Source: Glycocaulis sp050485565 | Lineage (GTDB): Bacteria; Pseudomonadota; Alphaproteobacteria; Caulobacterales; Maricaulaceae | DNA: 64,000 nt | Direction: 5' to 3' | Assembly (NCBI RefSeq): GCF_050485565.1 | Contig: NZ_JBJHBQ010000008.1 | Span: forward strand, 101,500 to 165,499 | Part shown: in pieces, positions 33,264 to 42,211 of the stretch | Layout: each line of letters begins with the position of its first letter | Position numbering within the stretch: the stretch's first letter is position 1 | The notes under the pieces: model-generated | What the model was told of the DNA's origin: nothing | The model's database searches: none | The model's input: the letters and a program-made list of their open reading frames with translations, nothing else | Translations under genes and position numbers: made by a program

Positions 33264-34201
33264 GCCTTCGTCGCCGAACATATCAGCACGGTCAGCCCGC
33301 CTTCGGCCTTCGCTGACTCCAGCGGGTCGATCCCCAGCGGCTTCAGCCCCGCCCCTTCCAGCCAGGCACGCAGCTGCGCGCGTTCAAAGCCCAGATGGGC
33401 GTGATGGTATTCGGCGCGGAAGCCCTCAAAATCGTGGGCCTCAAAATCTGCCAGCAGCAATAGCCCGCCCGGCGCGAGCACGCGCGCCCATTCGGCCAGG
33501 GCGCGCTGCGGCTGGGCGATATAGTGGAGGACCTGATGCACCGTGATGAGGTCGGCAGAGCCGGTCTCCAGCGGCAGGGCGGTCGCATCGGCCTGACGCA
33601 CCAGACGGTTGGCCAGCCCCGCCTCGCTCATCTTTGAACGGGCGACGGTGAGCATTTCCCGGCTGAGATCGACACCCATGCCGTCCTCCGCTCGGTCGGC
33701 GAAAATCTCCAGCATGCGGCCCGTGCCTGTGCCGACATCCAGATGCAGGCGGAATTGGCGCTTGCCTGCCGCCTTCAGCATGGCAGCCTCTACCGCCTCT
33801 TCAGAGAAGTGCAGGCCGCGGATGCGTGCCCATTGCTCGGCGGCGACCTCGAAATATTTCTGCGCGGTCTCGGCGCGCAGGCGGCGCACCTCGCTCAGAC
33901 GTGCCAGATCGCGGGCGACTTCCACATCATCGCTGCGCTCCATCTCTTCGAGCAGCGCAGCAAGGCGTTCGCCCACGCGTGAACGGGCCAGCCGGTAGAA
34001 CACCCATCCGCCTTCGGGATAGCGCTCGCAAAGCCCTGCGTCTGCAAGGAGTTTGAGATGGCGGCTGACGCGCGGCTGGCTCTGCCCGAGCACCTGCATG
34101 ATCTCGCTGACCGTCAGCTCGCCGCGCAGCAGCAGGGTGACGATCCGCAACCGGGTCGGCTCGCCCAGTGCCTTCAGCTTGGTCAGCAACTCTGCGTGCA
34201 T
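33260..34201 (-). CDS. ArsR-type repressor fused to SAM methyltransferase
   Basis: 313 residues. Residues 1-95 form a winged helix of the ArsR/SmtB type (LGEPTRLRIVTLLLRGELTV, LGQSQPRVSRHLKLLADAGL) without an obvious Cys metal site. Residues about 140-313 are a class I methyltransferase with motif I LDVGTGTGRMLEIFA, an acidic MGVDLS strand, LPLETGSADLITVHQVLHYI and RVLAPGGLLLLADFE. Related fusions in alphaproteobacteria are tied to methionine/SAM metabolism, but no met gene is adjacent here. It is read into pgi with overlapping stop/start. Start 34201 or 34207. Confidence 0.88.
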   Translation of the reverse strand: MHAELLTKLKALGEPTRLRIVTLLLRGELTVSEIMQVLGQSQPRVSRHLKLLADAGLCERYPEGGWVFYRLARSRVGERLAALLEEMERSDDVEVARDLARLSEVRRLRAETAQKYFEVAAEQWARIRGLHFSEEAVEAAMLKAAGKRQFRLHLDVGTGTGRMLEIFADRAEDGMGVDLSREMLTVARSKMSEAGLANRLVRQADATALPLETGSADLITVHQVLHYIAQPQRALAEWARVLAPGGLLLLADFEAHDFEGFRAEYHHAHLGFERAQLRAWLEGAGLKPLGIDPLESAKAEGGLTVLICSATKA

Positions 34202-34269
34202 CGGCACCCTGTCAGTCGTAAAGACTCATCCAGCCACCGGCCATAGCCAGTCTCGCATGAAAAGTCGAT

Positions 34270-35094
34270 TCAGCCACCCGCGCCCAGGGCTGCCATGGCC
34301 CCGATATTAGCCGCGAGGTGCTCTGTGCGGGTGGTGGTCATCACCACGCAGTCGGCTAGCCCGTCAAGAACAGGGTCTGCCAGAGCGTCCGGCATGGCCG
34401 CGCGTGGGCCGTCCGTCCCGCCCGTCCGCAAGCGCCGGGCAAGGGCGTAGAGATCAGAGGCTTTGCGCGGAAGGCGCAAGGGCGGCGGACCATCGCCAGC
34501 AGCCTCGATCCCCATGACGGCGATGCCTGCGCCCCGTGCCGCCCGCAGGCGCGACCGCGCCGCCTCGCCAATAAAAGGATGGACCGGTGCCATCAGGATT
34601 TTGAACGCGCCGGTTTCCAGCGCCGCATCCAGCTCAGCGCCCCTGCCCGCAACGCCGAGATGACGGAAGGCTCCGGCTGTTTTCATGTCAGACAGGCGCG
34701 CCAGCAGGGCCGGGGTCAGCTCTAAAGGTGCCGGGCCATGCAGTATCAGCCCGTCCACGCCCTCAAGGCCAAGCCGGGACAGGCTGGCGCGGATGGAGCG
34801 CTCAAGGCCATCGGGGGAAAAATCACGGATGCGCCGGGCAAGACCGGCACTGCAGACGCCCGCCTTTGTGGTCACGAAGACGTCGCTGCGCGGCAGGCAA
34901 GCCAGGGCGCGGCCCAGCCGCTTTTCGGCTTCGCCCGCGCCGTAGGCTGGCGCGCTATCGAACACACGCACCCCCCCTTCAAACGCCTGCTCGACAAGCA
35001 TCCGTGTTGCGCGGGAGGGCAGCAGTGCCGTGCCATGCGGGCCGGACACACCAAATCCGAGGCGGGAGGGCAGAAGCGTCATATACTTTGCCAT
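34270..35094 (-). CDS. Aldo/keto reductase family protein
   Basis: 274 residues from ATG 35094 (35082 is possible). TIM-barrel reductase with the complete catalytic tetrad visible: Asp and Tyr in RVFDSAPAYGAGEAEKRLG, Lys in VFVTTKAGV, His in GLILHGPAP. The C-terminal NADPH-binding end DCVVMTTTRTEHLAANIGAM fits the D-threo-aldose dehydrogenase-like subgroup. Substrate unknown. It stands between the ArsR-fusion gene and the divergent GNAT gene. Confidence 0.85.
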   Translation of the reverse strand: MAKYMTLLPSRLGFGVSGPHGTALLPSRATRMLVEQAFEGGVRVFDSAPAYGAGEAEKRLGRALACLPRSDVFVTTKAGVCSAGLARRIRDFSPDGLERSIRASLSRLGLEGVDGLILHGPAPLELTPALLARLSDMKTAGAFRHLGVAGRGAELDAALETGAFKILMAPVHPFIGEAARSRLRAARGAGIAVMGIEAAGDGPPPLRLPRKASDLYALARRLRTGGTDGPRAAMPDALADPVLDGLADCVVMTTTRTEHLAANIGAMAALGAGG

Positions 35095-35144
35095 ACACGG
35101 CTTGGCGTATGCGGGCCAGTAATCGCAGCGCGCGCGGAGTTTGC

Positions 35145-35651
35145 ATGACTGACCTTCCCGTAATCCGCGCAGCCAATGGCGACGATGCCCCGGCCATCCA
35201 CGCGGTCTATGCACCCATCGTCGCCAACACCGCGATATCGCTGGAACTGGACGTCCCGTCTGTCGAGGAGCTGGCGGCGCGCATCGCCGCCGTCTCTGCC
35301 GAATTTCCCTACCTCGTGGCGGAGATGGACGGCCAGCTTGCCGGATACGCCTATGGCAGCCGCTTCCGGTCGCGCGCTGCCTATGATGCCAGCGTGGAGG
35401 TCACCGTTTATGTCGGCAGCGGGTGGCAAGGGCGCGGCGTTGCCAGAACGCTGTATGCTTCGCTCTTCGATGCGTTGCAGGCACAGGGCAGGCACGCTGC
35501 GTTCGCGGTCATAACCCTGCCCAATGCCGCAAGCGTGCGCCTGCACGAAGCTGCCGGGTTTGAACCTGCCGGGGTCTGGAAGGAAGCCGGCTTCAAGTTC
35601 GGGCAATGGCACGATGTGGGATGCTGGCAGAAGCGGCTTGGCCGTACTTAA
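35145..35651 (+). CDS. GNAT N-acetyltransferase, phosphinothricin acetyltransferase-like
   Basis: 168 residues. Acetyl-CoA-binding VEVTVYVGSGWQGRGVARTL (about 86-105) and the C-terminal GFEPAGVWKEAGFKFGQWHD, then WQKRL, define the phosphinothricin N-acetyltransferase-like branch. Natural substrates of this branch vary (amino acid analogues such as methionine sulfoximine). Start 35145 has GGAG five bases upstream. Its 3' end overlaps that of cmk by four bases (convergent). Confidence 0.88.
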   Translation: MTDLPVIRAANGDDAPAIHAVYAPIVANTAISLELDVPSVEELAARIAAVSAEFPYLVAEMDGQLAGYAYGSRFRSRAAYDASVEVTVYVGSGWQGRGVARTLYASLFDALQAQGRHAAFAVITLPNAASVRLHEAAGFEPAGVWKEAGFKFGQWHDVGCWQKRLGRT

Positions 35652-36280
35652 CGCCGCCGCGACTCGACAATGGCGATGGCGGCGCGGATGGCTTCGCCCT
35701 CATCCATGTCGGTCGTATCCAGCTCGACCGCATCATCGGCCTTCAATAGCGGCGCATCGGGACGTGAGGCATCACGCCCGTCACGCTCTGCCAGCTGGGT
35801 CATTATCTGTTCCAGGCTGACCGTCTCGCCGCGCCCGACCAGCTCGCTCCAGCGGCGCGAGGCGCGCACCTCGGCGCTGGCGGTAACGAACAGCTTCACA
35901 TCGGCATCGGGGGCAATCACGGTGCCGATATCGCGCCCGTCCAGCACCGCGCCGCCCGGCTGGCGGGCAAAAGCCTGCTGCACGTCTTTCAGGGCCGCGC
36001 GCACTTTGGGGTGAGCCGACACGATAGAGGCGGCAGCGCCCGCACCGGCGGTGCGGATTTTCGCCTCATCAATGCTGGCAGGATCAAGCGCGCGCGCGGC
36101 CGCCTCGGCAGCGGCGCTGTCGGCGGGATCGCCGCCTGCATCAAGCACAGCCACCGCGACCGCGCGGTAGAGCGTGCCGGTATCGAGATGGGGAAGGCCA
36201 AACTTTGCCGAGAGCGCCCGCGCAATCGTGCCCTTGCCCGATGCGAGGGGTCCGTCTACCGCAATCAGCATGCCTGTCAT
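35648..36280 (-). CDS. cmk: (d)CMP kinase
   Basis: Phosphorylates CMP and dCMP. 210 residues with P-loop VDGPLASGKGTIARALS (about 8-24), LPHLDTGTLYRAVAV, DGRDIGTVIAPDADVKLFVTA (substrate site), and a C-terminal LDTTDMDEGEAIRAA. Start 36280, with a second ATG nine bases in. Usually sits between aroA and rpsA; here it is between a GNAT gene and yebC, 18 bases after the latter on the same strand. Confidence 0.94.
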   Translation of the reverse strand: MTGMLIAVDGPLASGKGTIARALSAKFGLPHLDTGTLYRAVAVAVLDAGGDPADSAAAEAAARALDPASIDEAKIRTAGAGAAASIVSAHPKVRAALKDVQQAFARQPGGAVLDGRDIGTVIAPDADVKLFVTASAEVRASRRWSELVGRGETVSLEQIMTQLAERDGRDASRPDAPLLKADDAVELDTTDMDEGEAIRAAIAIVESRRR

Positions 36281-36298
36281 TCTCCGTCGCGCAGCCCT

Positions 36299-37063
36299 CT
36301 AGGAGGCGAGCTTGCCCATCTCGTCTTCGGAAATGTCGAAATTGGCGTAGACATTCGACACATCATCGAGGTCTTCGAGCGCTTCCATCAGCTTCATCAG
36401 CGTGGCGGCCTTGTCGCCATCAACCTCGATCAGGTTTTGCGGACGCCAGATGATGTTGGCGGACTTTGCCTCGCCAAAGCGCCCTTCCAGAGCCTCGCTC
36501 ACCTCGGCCAGGTCCTCGCGGGCGCAGAAGATGACGTGTTCGCCCTCTTCATCCTCGCCGCCCTCTTCCTGGCTAACATCCTCGGCACCGGCCTCGATAG
36601 CGGCCTCCAGTACGGCTTCCTCGTCACCAATGGAGAGGGGAAAACGTATCTCGCCAACCTGATCGAACATGAAGGAGACCGAACCGGTTTCGCCCATATT
36701 GCCGCCATTCTTGGAGAAGGCAGAGCGCACATCAGAGGCTGCGCGGTTCTTGTTGTCGGTGGAGGCTTCCACGATCAGGCCGACACCGGCCGGGCCAAAG
36801 CCCTCATAGCGGATCTCGTAATACTCCTCGACATCCCCGCCCTGACCCTTCTTGATCGCGCGCTCGATATTGTCCTTGGGCATGGACTGGCCCTTGGCGT
36901 TGGCAACGGCGAGACGCAGGCGCGGGTTCATGTCCGGGTCCGGGCCACCCATTTTCGAGGCAATGGTGATTTCCTTGGAGAGTTTGGAAAACAGCTTCGC
37001 GCGCGCCTTGTCCTGACGGCCCTTGCGATGCTGGATATTGGCCCATTTGGAATGCCCGGCCAT
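36299..37063 (-). CDS. YebC/PmpR family protein
   Basis: 254 residues with the near-universal N-terminus MAGHSKWANIQHRKGRQDKA and the core NPRLRLAVANAKGQSMPKDN, EGFGPAGVGLIVEASTDNKN, GGNMGETGSVSFMFDQVG. Members act as transcriptional regulators, and some promote translation of proline-rich stretches. The alphaproteobacterial yebC is often near ruvC; here about 7 kb separates them. The C-terminal region has an acidic segment (EEGGEDEEGE). Confidence 0.94.
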   Translation of the reverse strand: MAGHSKWANIQHRKGRQDKARAKLFSKLSKEITIASKMGGPDPDMNPRLRLAVANAKGQSMPKDNIERAIKKGQGGDVEEYYEIRYEGFGPAGVGLIVEASTDNKNRAASDVRSAFSKNGGNMGETGSVSFMFDQVGEIRFPLSIGDEEAVLEAAIEAGAEDVSQEEGGEDEEGEHVIFCAREDLAEVSEALEGRFGEAKSANIIWRPQNLIEVDGDKAATLMKLMEALEDLDDVSNVYANFDISEDEMGKLAS

Positions 37064-37236
37064 GGGGAACCTCCTGCAAACATGTCTGCCCGCCAGAGCG
37101 GGGAGCGCGCCTTCTATCGCATAGGCCGGGCTTGGGCAAACCCGCTGCTGGCAGCGTTGTGAAAAAGTGCCGTCTGGCTTGCCGGACGCCGCTTTTCCCG
37201 GCTATGCGTTGAGCTGGCTCTCGAAAGGCTTGGCTG

Positions 37237-37965
37237 ATGCGCATCTGGTTGAAGCGGCTGCAATCGCGATTGCAGGACCCCCGCCAGTTCTCCGTACCGA
37301 AGATGAAGCGCGAATGCCCGATCTGCGGATATGAAGGCGTGTTTCTGGCGCTGGGGACACCGCCGCGCTGGGACGGGCGCTGCCCGAACTGTTCCTCACG
37401 CGAACGCCACCGGCTGATCCACCTCTTCCTTGAGCGCGAGCAGATTGACCTGACACGGCTGGGTACCATTCTGCATTTCGCGCCTGAAAAGCACGTCAAG
37501 CGGATGCTGTCGGCCCACCCCGGATACAAGGCCGCCGACATCGTGCCCGGCAAGGCCGACCTGACCATGGACATTGCCGACATCACCCTGCCCGAAGGCT
37601 CCGTCGACATGGTGGTGGCCAACCACGTGCTTGAGCACGTCCCCGATGACCGCAAGGCGATGGCCGGTATTGGCCGCTGTCTGGCACCCGGCGGGATGGC
37701 GATCATCACCGTGCCGCAGAACTGGGCGCGCGAGGAGACGTTCGAGGCCGCCCCCGATATCAGCGAAGCCGAACGCTTCGCCCATTACGACGATACCGGC
37801 CATGTGCGCTATTACGGGCGTGATTTCGCGCAGCGCTTTGCCGATGCCAGCGGGCTGGATGTCGAGGTCTGGCGCCTGCCGCCGGAGGAGGAGCCGCGCT
37901 GGGGGCTGTTTCGCGGCGATGTCCTCTATATTGGCCGTAAGCCGCAGGCGGCCGCAGCCGCATGA
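37237..37965 (+). CDS. Zinc-ribbon class I methyltransferase
   Basis: 242 residues. N-terminal four-Cys zinc ribbon (CPICGYEGVF ... CPNCSSRERHR, about residues 26-52), then a Rossmann methyltransferase: ILHFAPEKHVKRML, DLTMDIADITLPEGSVDMVVANHVLEHVPDD, APGGMAIITVP. This type is common in polysaccharide loci. Divergent from yebC across 173 bases, in which I see no definite promoter. The 3' end overlaps the kdsB start by four bases (ATGA), placing it first in an envelope-polysaccharide operon. Confidence 0.85.
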   Translation: MRIWLKRLQSRLQDPRQFSVPKMKRECPICGYEGVFLALGTPPRWDGRCPNCSSRERHRLIHLFLEREQIDLTRLGTILHFAPEKHVKRMLSAHPGYKAADIVPGKADLTMDIADITLPEGSVDMVVANHVLEHVPDDRKAMAGIGRCLAPGGMAIITVPQNWAREETFEAAPDISEAERFAHYDDTGHVRYYGRDFAQRFADASGLDVEVWRLPPEEEPRWGLFRGDVLYIGRKPQAAAAA

Positions 37966-38741
37966 GCGTGATCGCCGTCATCCCGGCGCGCTATGGCTCC
38001 ACGCGCTTTCCCGGCAAACCGCTGCACGCAATTGCAGGCGTGCCGATGGTGGAGCGTGTGCGCCGCCTCGCGCTCGCCGCCGGCAGCGTAGGCCAGGTGA
38101 TCGTCGCCACGGATGACGCCCGCATTCTGGACGCCGTTGCCGCGCAAGGCGGGCAGGCCGTGATGACGCCGGAAAGCTGCCGCAACGGCACTGAACGCGC
38201 CTTTGAGGCCGTGAAGGGCTTTGCCAAGCCTGATGATGTCATCATCAATCTGCAGGGTGATGCGCCACTGACACCGCCCTGGGTGATTGAGGCAGTTGCA
38301 GCTGAGATGGCGGCCAATCCGGATCTTGCCATGGCAACCCCGGCTGTGGCGCTGTCAGAGGATGCCTACGCCAAAATGGCCGACGCCAAGGCGCGCGGCG
38401 AGGTTGGCGGCACGACGGTTGTCTTCGACCGGCAGATGAATGCGCTCTACTTCTCCAAGGCAGTCATTCCCTTCCAGCGCGAAAAGAGCGCCGGCACCCC
38501 CGTCTACAAGCATATCGGGCTTTACGCCTATCGCTTTGCCACGCTGGAGCGGCTGGTGGCGATGGAACCGACGCCGCTGGAAAAGGCCGAAAGCCTGGAG
38601 CAGTTGCGCGCTCTGGAAAACGGCATACCGATCCGCATCGTGCTGACCAGCTATCAGGGGCGCACGCCATGGTCGGTGGACAGCCCGCGCGACGCTGAAA
38701 TCGCCGCCAGCATCATCGCCGCAGAAGGCGAGATCGTCTGA
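37962..38741 (+). CDS. kdsB: 3-deoxy-manno-octulosonate cytidylyltransferase
   Basis: Activates Kdo as CMP-Kdo for lipid A core. 259 residues with VIPARYGSTRFPGKPLHAIA, VIVATDDARILDAV, NLQGDAPLTPPWVI, and IPFQREKS ... YKHIGLYAYR. The usual QGDEP is QGDAP here. C-terminal end WSVDSPRDAEIAASII carries the metal-binding Asp region. Overlaps both neighbours (ATGA on each side). A related nonulosonate-type sugar is an alternative substrate, but KdsB is by far the best fit. Confidence 0.88.
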   Translation: MSVIAVIPARYGSTRFPGKPLHAIAGVPMVERVRRLALAAGSVGQVIVATDDARILDAVAAQGGQAVMTPESCRNGTERAFEAVKGFAKPDDVIINLQGDAPLTPPWVIEAVAAEMAANPDLAMATPAVALSEDAYAKMADAKARGEVGGTTVVFDRQMNALYFSKAVIPFQREKSAGTPVYKHIGLYAYRFATLERLVAMEPTPLEKAESLEQLRALENGIPIRIVLTSYQGRTPWSVDSPRDAEIAASIIAAEGEIV

Positions 38742-39385
38742 TGCGCCTGATCCTTGCCCGTCACGGCAATACGTTCGGACCGGGAGATGTACCGGTCTGG
38801 GTCGGCGCGGCAGAGGATCTGCCCCTCACCGACAAGGGGCGGGTGCAGTCGGTACAGTTCGGTCTGGCACTGAAAGAGGCCGGTATCATGCCGGCCCGCA
38901 TCATCGCCGGGCCATTGCAACGCACGGCCAATGGCGCGCAGCTGGCCGCCGCCGAATGCGGTTTTGAGGGCTCCATCGAAATCGACACCCGGCTGCGCGA
39001 GATCGACTATGGCAGCTGGGGCGGGCGCAGCGACGCGGAGATCGCCGCCGAATGGGGTGAGAAGGCCATCGAGGACTGGCGCGAACGCTCGATTGTTCCC
39101 GGCGGCGCTGGCTGGACGCCGGAGCCCGCAGACATCGCCGCCAATGCACAGGCGGTTCTTCAGGGGATCACGGGCGCAGCCAAAGCCGGAGATACGATTC
39201 TGCTGATCTCCTCCAACGGTATTCTGCGCTATTTTCATGCGCTGCTGGGCGGCGATCCGGGGCGGCCGGAAGAGTCCAAAATGCGCACCGGACACTGGAG
39301 TGTTGCTGCCTACCGTCCGTCCGGCTGGGCGCTTGAAGTGTGGAACGCACCCCCTCACCCGGCAGCGCTGGGAGGGGCAGGCTGA
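38741..39385 (+). CDS. Histidine phosphatase family protein, second catalytic His absent
   Basis: 214 residues. It begins with the RHG motif LILARHGNTFGPGDVP and has LTDKGRVQSVQFGLALKEAG, AGPLQRTANGAQLAA, EIDYGSWGGRSDAEI. Where family members have the second catalytic His (VSHGG), it reads LLISSNGILRYF, so the His is replaced. It may be a diverged or binding-only member. Encoded between kdsB and a polymerase/ligase gene with overlapping start and stop codons, so it is presumably part of surface-sugar assembly. Confidence 0.8.
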   Translation: MRLILARHGNTFGPGDVPVWVGAAEDLPLTDKGRVQSVQFGLALKEAGIMPARIIAGPLQRTANGAQLAAAECGFEGSIEIDTRLREIDYGSWGGRSDAEIAAEWGEKAIEDWRERSIVPGGAGWTPEPADIAANAQAVLQGITGAAKAGDTILLISSNGILRYFHALLGGDPGRPEESKMRTGHWSVAAYRPSGWALEVWNAPPHPAALGGAG

Positions 39386-40620
39386 TGGGTCGGATCCTGC
39401 GCGCCGTGCTGAGCGAGGAGAACCGGGCGCTCTGGTCATGGCTCTGCGTCATGGTGCTATCTGCCCTGCTGGTTCCCGCTGGCGGGCTGGGACTGGCATC
39501 GGCTGCCGGCCTGTTTGCCATATTCGCCTTTCCGGGCGGAACGCTGGCGGCACAGCTGCGCTCACCGGGCGCGGCCACCCTTCTGACGGCTCTTGCGCTG
39601 GTCTGGATGACGGCCAGCTATGCCTGGTCGCCCAACCGCGATCCTGAAGAGGTGCTCAAGCTGGCCCTGCTGACGCCGCTCTACATCATCGTGCCGGTGG
39701 CCGCCGCGCGGGTGCGCGCCGCTGACCTGCCGCTTGCCCGCGCCGCGCTCATCGCCTCAGCCGTCTTCATCCTGTGTGTGATGGCGCTCGAGGCCCTGAC
39801 CGGCGGTGAACTGTCACGCAGCTACAAGCTCGCGGTGGAGGGCTTTGATGATGGCCGCACGGACCTCGACATACGTGTCAACACCACGCTCAGTCGCGCC
39901 GCCACCGCGGCCATCATGCTGGCGGGTGTGGCCATCATCATGTTGTGGACGCAGCGCAGTGCGCCCTTGCGGGCGCTGGCGGCTCTGGCCGGCATCATCA
40001 CCACCGCCATCGCGCTGGATTTCGGTGTCCATGCCAATGCGGTTGCACTTGGCGCGGCCATCATAGTCACCGCACTCGCCTGGCGCTGGCCGACCCTGAC
40101 GCTCCGGCTATTGCTGGCCGGGCTGGCCGTCTTCATCCTGGCCGGGCCTCTCCTGTTTATCGGGCTTCTCGCCCTCGTCAGCCCGGAGACAGGCGCCGCC
40201 ATGCCCATGTCATGGGAATGGCGGCTGGAGATATGGCGGTTTGCCCTTGAGCGGATTGGCGAGGCGCCGCTGGCCGGACACGGGATTGGCGCGGCGCGTG
40301 CGATTGACGGATCAATGGAGCTGCGCGGGTACGAGATCGATCTGCTTCCGCTGCACGCCCACAACGCGGCTCTGACCATCTGGCTTGAAACCGGGCTGGT
40401 GGGCGCGGCGCTTGTCGCCGCGGTGCTTGCCGCCCTTGCCCGCGCCCTGCCTTCGGCTGAGACCCTCACCCGGCCTGTGATAATGATGATCGCGTTCGCG
40501 GTCACGGTCTGGTCGGTGAACGTAGTGGTCAGCTATGGCATCTGGCAGGAATGGCATCATGGCGCGCTGGCGCTTGCCATAGCCGCCGCCTTCATCGCCC
40601 GCACCCGTCCCGGCGGCTAA
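39385..40620 (+). CDS. Wzy/WaaL-type O-antigen polymerase or ligase
   Basis: 411 residues and highly hydrophobic, with about 10-12 membrane segments. The Wzy_C/WaaL pattern is visible: a large periplasmic-loop region with MSWEWRLEIWRFALERIGEAPLAGHGIGAA and the conserved His in LLPLHAHNAALTIWLETGLVGA. Such proteins polymerise or transfer undecaprenyl-linked glycans; sequence alone does not say which. The start at 39385 overlaps the preceding stop; the longer frame from 39340 is rejected. Confidence 0.85.
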   Translation: MGRILRAVLSEENRALWSWLCVMVLSALLVPAGGLGLASAAGLFAIFAFPGGTLAAQLRSPGAATLLTALALVWMTASYAWSPNRDPEEVLKLALLTPLYIIVPVAAARVRAADLPLARAALIASAVFILCVMALEALTGGELSRSYKLAVEGFDDGRTDLDIRVNTTLSRAATAAIMLAGVAIIMLWTQRSAPLRALAALAGIITTAIALDFGVHANAVALGAAIIVTALAWRWPTLTLRLLLAGLAVFILAGPLLFIGLLALVSPETGAAMPMSWEWRLEIWRFALERIGEAPLAGHGIGAARAIDGSMELRGYEIDLLPLHAHNAALTIWLETGLVGAALVAAVLAALARALPSAETLTRPVIMMIAFAVTVWSVNVVVSYGIWQEWHHGALALAIAAAFIARTRPGG

Positions 40621-40689
40621 CCGGCAGGATTCTTGCGTCTTCTGGGTAAAATCCGGTGCAGAACGCGCCGGACCGCCCGGGAGAGCGTG

Positions 40690-42126
40690 ATGGCGTATCA
40701 ATATGGATCAGACAGCGCCCTGAACACAGCTGGCAAGACCAGCGCAGGCGAGTTCCTGCGTCCGGTTCTGCGGCGCACAAACGTGCTGCGCGCGTTCGGC
40801 TTCAGCGATTTGCTGGCCTTCTCGATCTGCCTTTGCATCACCATGCCGATGGCCTCGCCCCAGCACGACGATCTGCAGATGCTGCGCCATGCCGGTGCCA
40901 GTCTCGGCCTGTTTGGCGTGGTCATGCTCTGGCTGCGCTCGCGCGGGCACTACCGCGCACGTCAGGGCCTGGCCAACCAGATCCGGCCTGTCCTGACGGC
41001 ATCACTGCTCGCCCTTCTGGGGGCCGGCACGATCCACATGATGAGCGGCGAGCCGGGCCTGCGGACCGCGACGCTTGTGCTGTGGCTGGCGCTTCCCGCA
41101 ATGATGATGACCCTGCGCTTTGGCACGCGCGCGGCGCTGGAAGCATCGGGCCGGTGGGAGCAGCCCGTCACCTTGCTGACTGCCGCCGCCCAGCGCGCCG
41201 AACAGCTGACCATTTTGAAGCGCAATGCCGATCACGGGCTTGCCGCTGCTGCTGCCGTCCCGCTGGAGAGCCTGCAATCGCTGGACGACAATGAACTGGC
41301 GCGCTGGCTCGATACGCTGGACGACATGCCAGCCTTCCTGGCACCCGATGAGGCAACCCAAGGGGTGGCAAACCGGATTGCCAGCCTGCTCAGCGCGCGC
41401 GGCGTCTGCTTCTACTACCAGCCCTCGATTGGCCGCATACCCACACAGAATATCGACCTGATCGACTACCCGCCTGCCGACGGATTCGTCTTCCGTATCG
41501 GTGACAGTCTGGACCGCCCGCTGGCCCAGCGCGCCAAGCGCGCCTTCGATCTGGCCGCCAGCGGACTCGGCCTGCTGCTCATCGCGCCGGCCATGCTGAC
41601 CTTTGCGTGGGCGATCCGGCGTGATGGCGGCCCGGCCCTGTTTGTCCAGCCGCGGGTCGGCAAGGACGGCAAGGCGTTCGGCTGCCTGAAATTCCGCACG
41701 ATGTGCGTCGACGCCGAGGAGAAGCTGGCCACAGTGCTGGCGCAGGACGCTGAACGCGCCGCGCAGTGGCACACCTTCCAGAAACTGGATGACGACCCGC
41801 GCATTACCGGGATCGGGTACTGGCTGCGCAAGTTCAGCCTTGATGAACTGCCCCAGCTCATCAACGTGTTCAAGGGTGATATGAGCCTTGTCGGCCCGCG
41901 CCCGATGACGCTGGACCAGCAGGCCGATTACGGGCCGTCGCTGAGCGCCTATGTGCGCATGCGCCCCGGCATTACCGGGCTGTGGCAGGTTAATGGACGC
42001 AATGCCACCAGCTTTGCCGAGCGCGCCCGGCTGGATGACTGGTATGCCCGCAACTGGTCGCTCTGGCGCGACGCCGTGATCCTGGTGCGGACATTGCGGG
42101 AAATCGTGATCCCGTCAGGGCGGTGA
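40690..42126 (+). CDS. Polyprenyl-phosphate sugar-1-phosphate transferase (exopolysaccharide initiation)
   Basis: 478 residues. The N-terminal third has several membrane segments. The C-terminal sugar transferase domain begins at KRAFDLAASGLGLLLIAPAM and contains FVQPRVGKDGKAFGCLKFRT, DDDPRITGIGYWLRKFSLDELPQLINVFKG, SLVGPRPM and RPGITGLWQVNGRN, the hallmarks of WbaP/PssY/HfsE phosphoglycosyl transferases. It initiates glycan building on undecaprenyl phosphate. Start 40690 has GGGAG upstream. The holdfast system of related bacteria uses such an enzyme (HfsE/PssY), but holdfast genes are not seen here. Confidence 0.88.
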   Translation: MAYQYGSDSALNTAGKTSAGEFLRPVLRRTNVLRAFGFSDLLAFSICLCITMPMASPQHDDLQMLRHAGASLGLFGVVMLWLRSRGHYRARQGLANQIRPVLTASLLALLGAGTIHMMSGEPGLRTATLVLWLALPAMMMTLRFGTRAALEASGRWEQPVTLLTAAAQRAEQLTILKRNADHGLAAAAAVPLESLQSLDDNELARWLDTLDDMPAFLAPDEATQGVANRIASLLSARGVCFYYQPSIGRIPTQNIDLIDYPPADGFVFRIGDSLDRPLAQRAKRAFDLAASGLGLLLIAPAMLTFAWAIRRDGGPALFVQPRVGKDGKAFGCLKFRTMCVDAEEKLATVLAQDAERAAQWHTFQKLDDDPRITGIGYWLRKFSLDELPQLINVFKGDMSLVGPRPMTLDQQADYGPSLSAYVRMRPGITGLWQVNGRNATSFAERARLDDWYARNWSLWRDAVILVRTLREIVIPSGR

Positions 42127-42211
42127 CAACGGGGACCGGCCATGCCAAAAGAGCGGTCATCGACCCCGTAATTCTGAACGCAAGCCCTGCCTGGGAGGCA
42201 GTTCCGGCACC

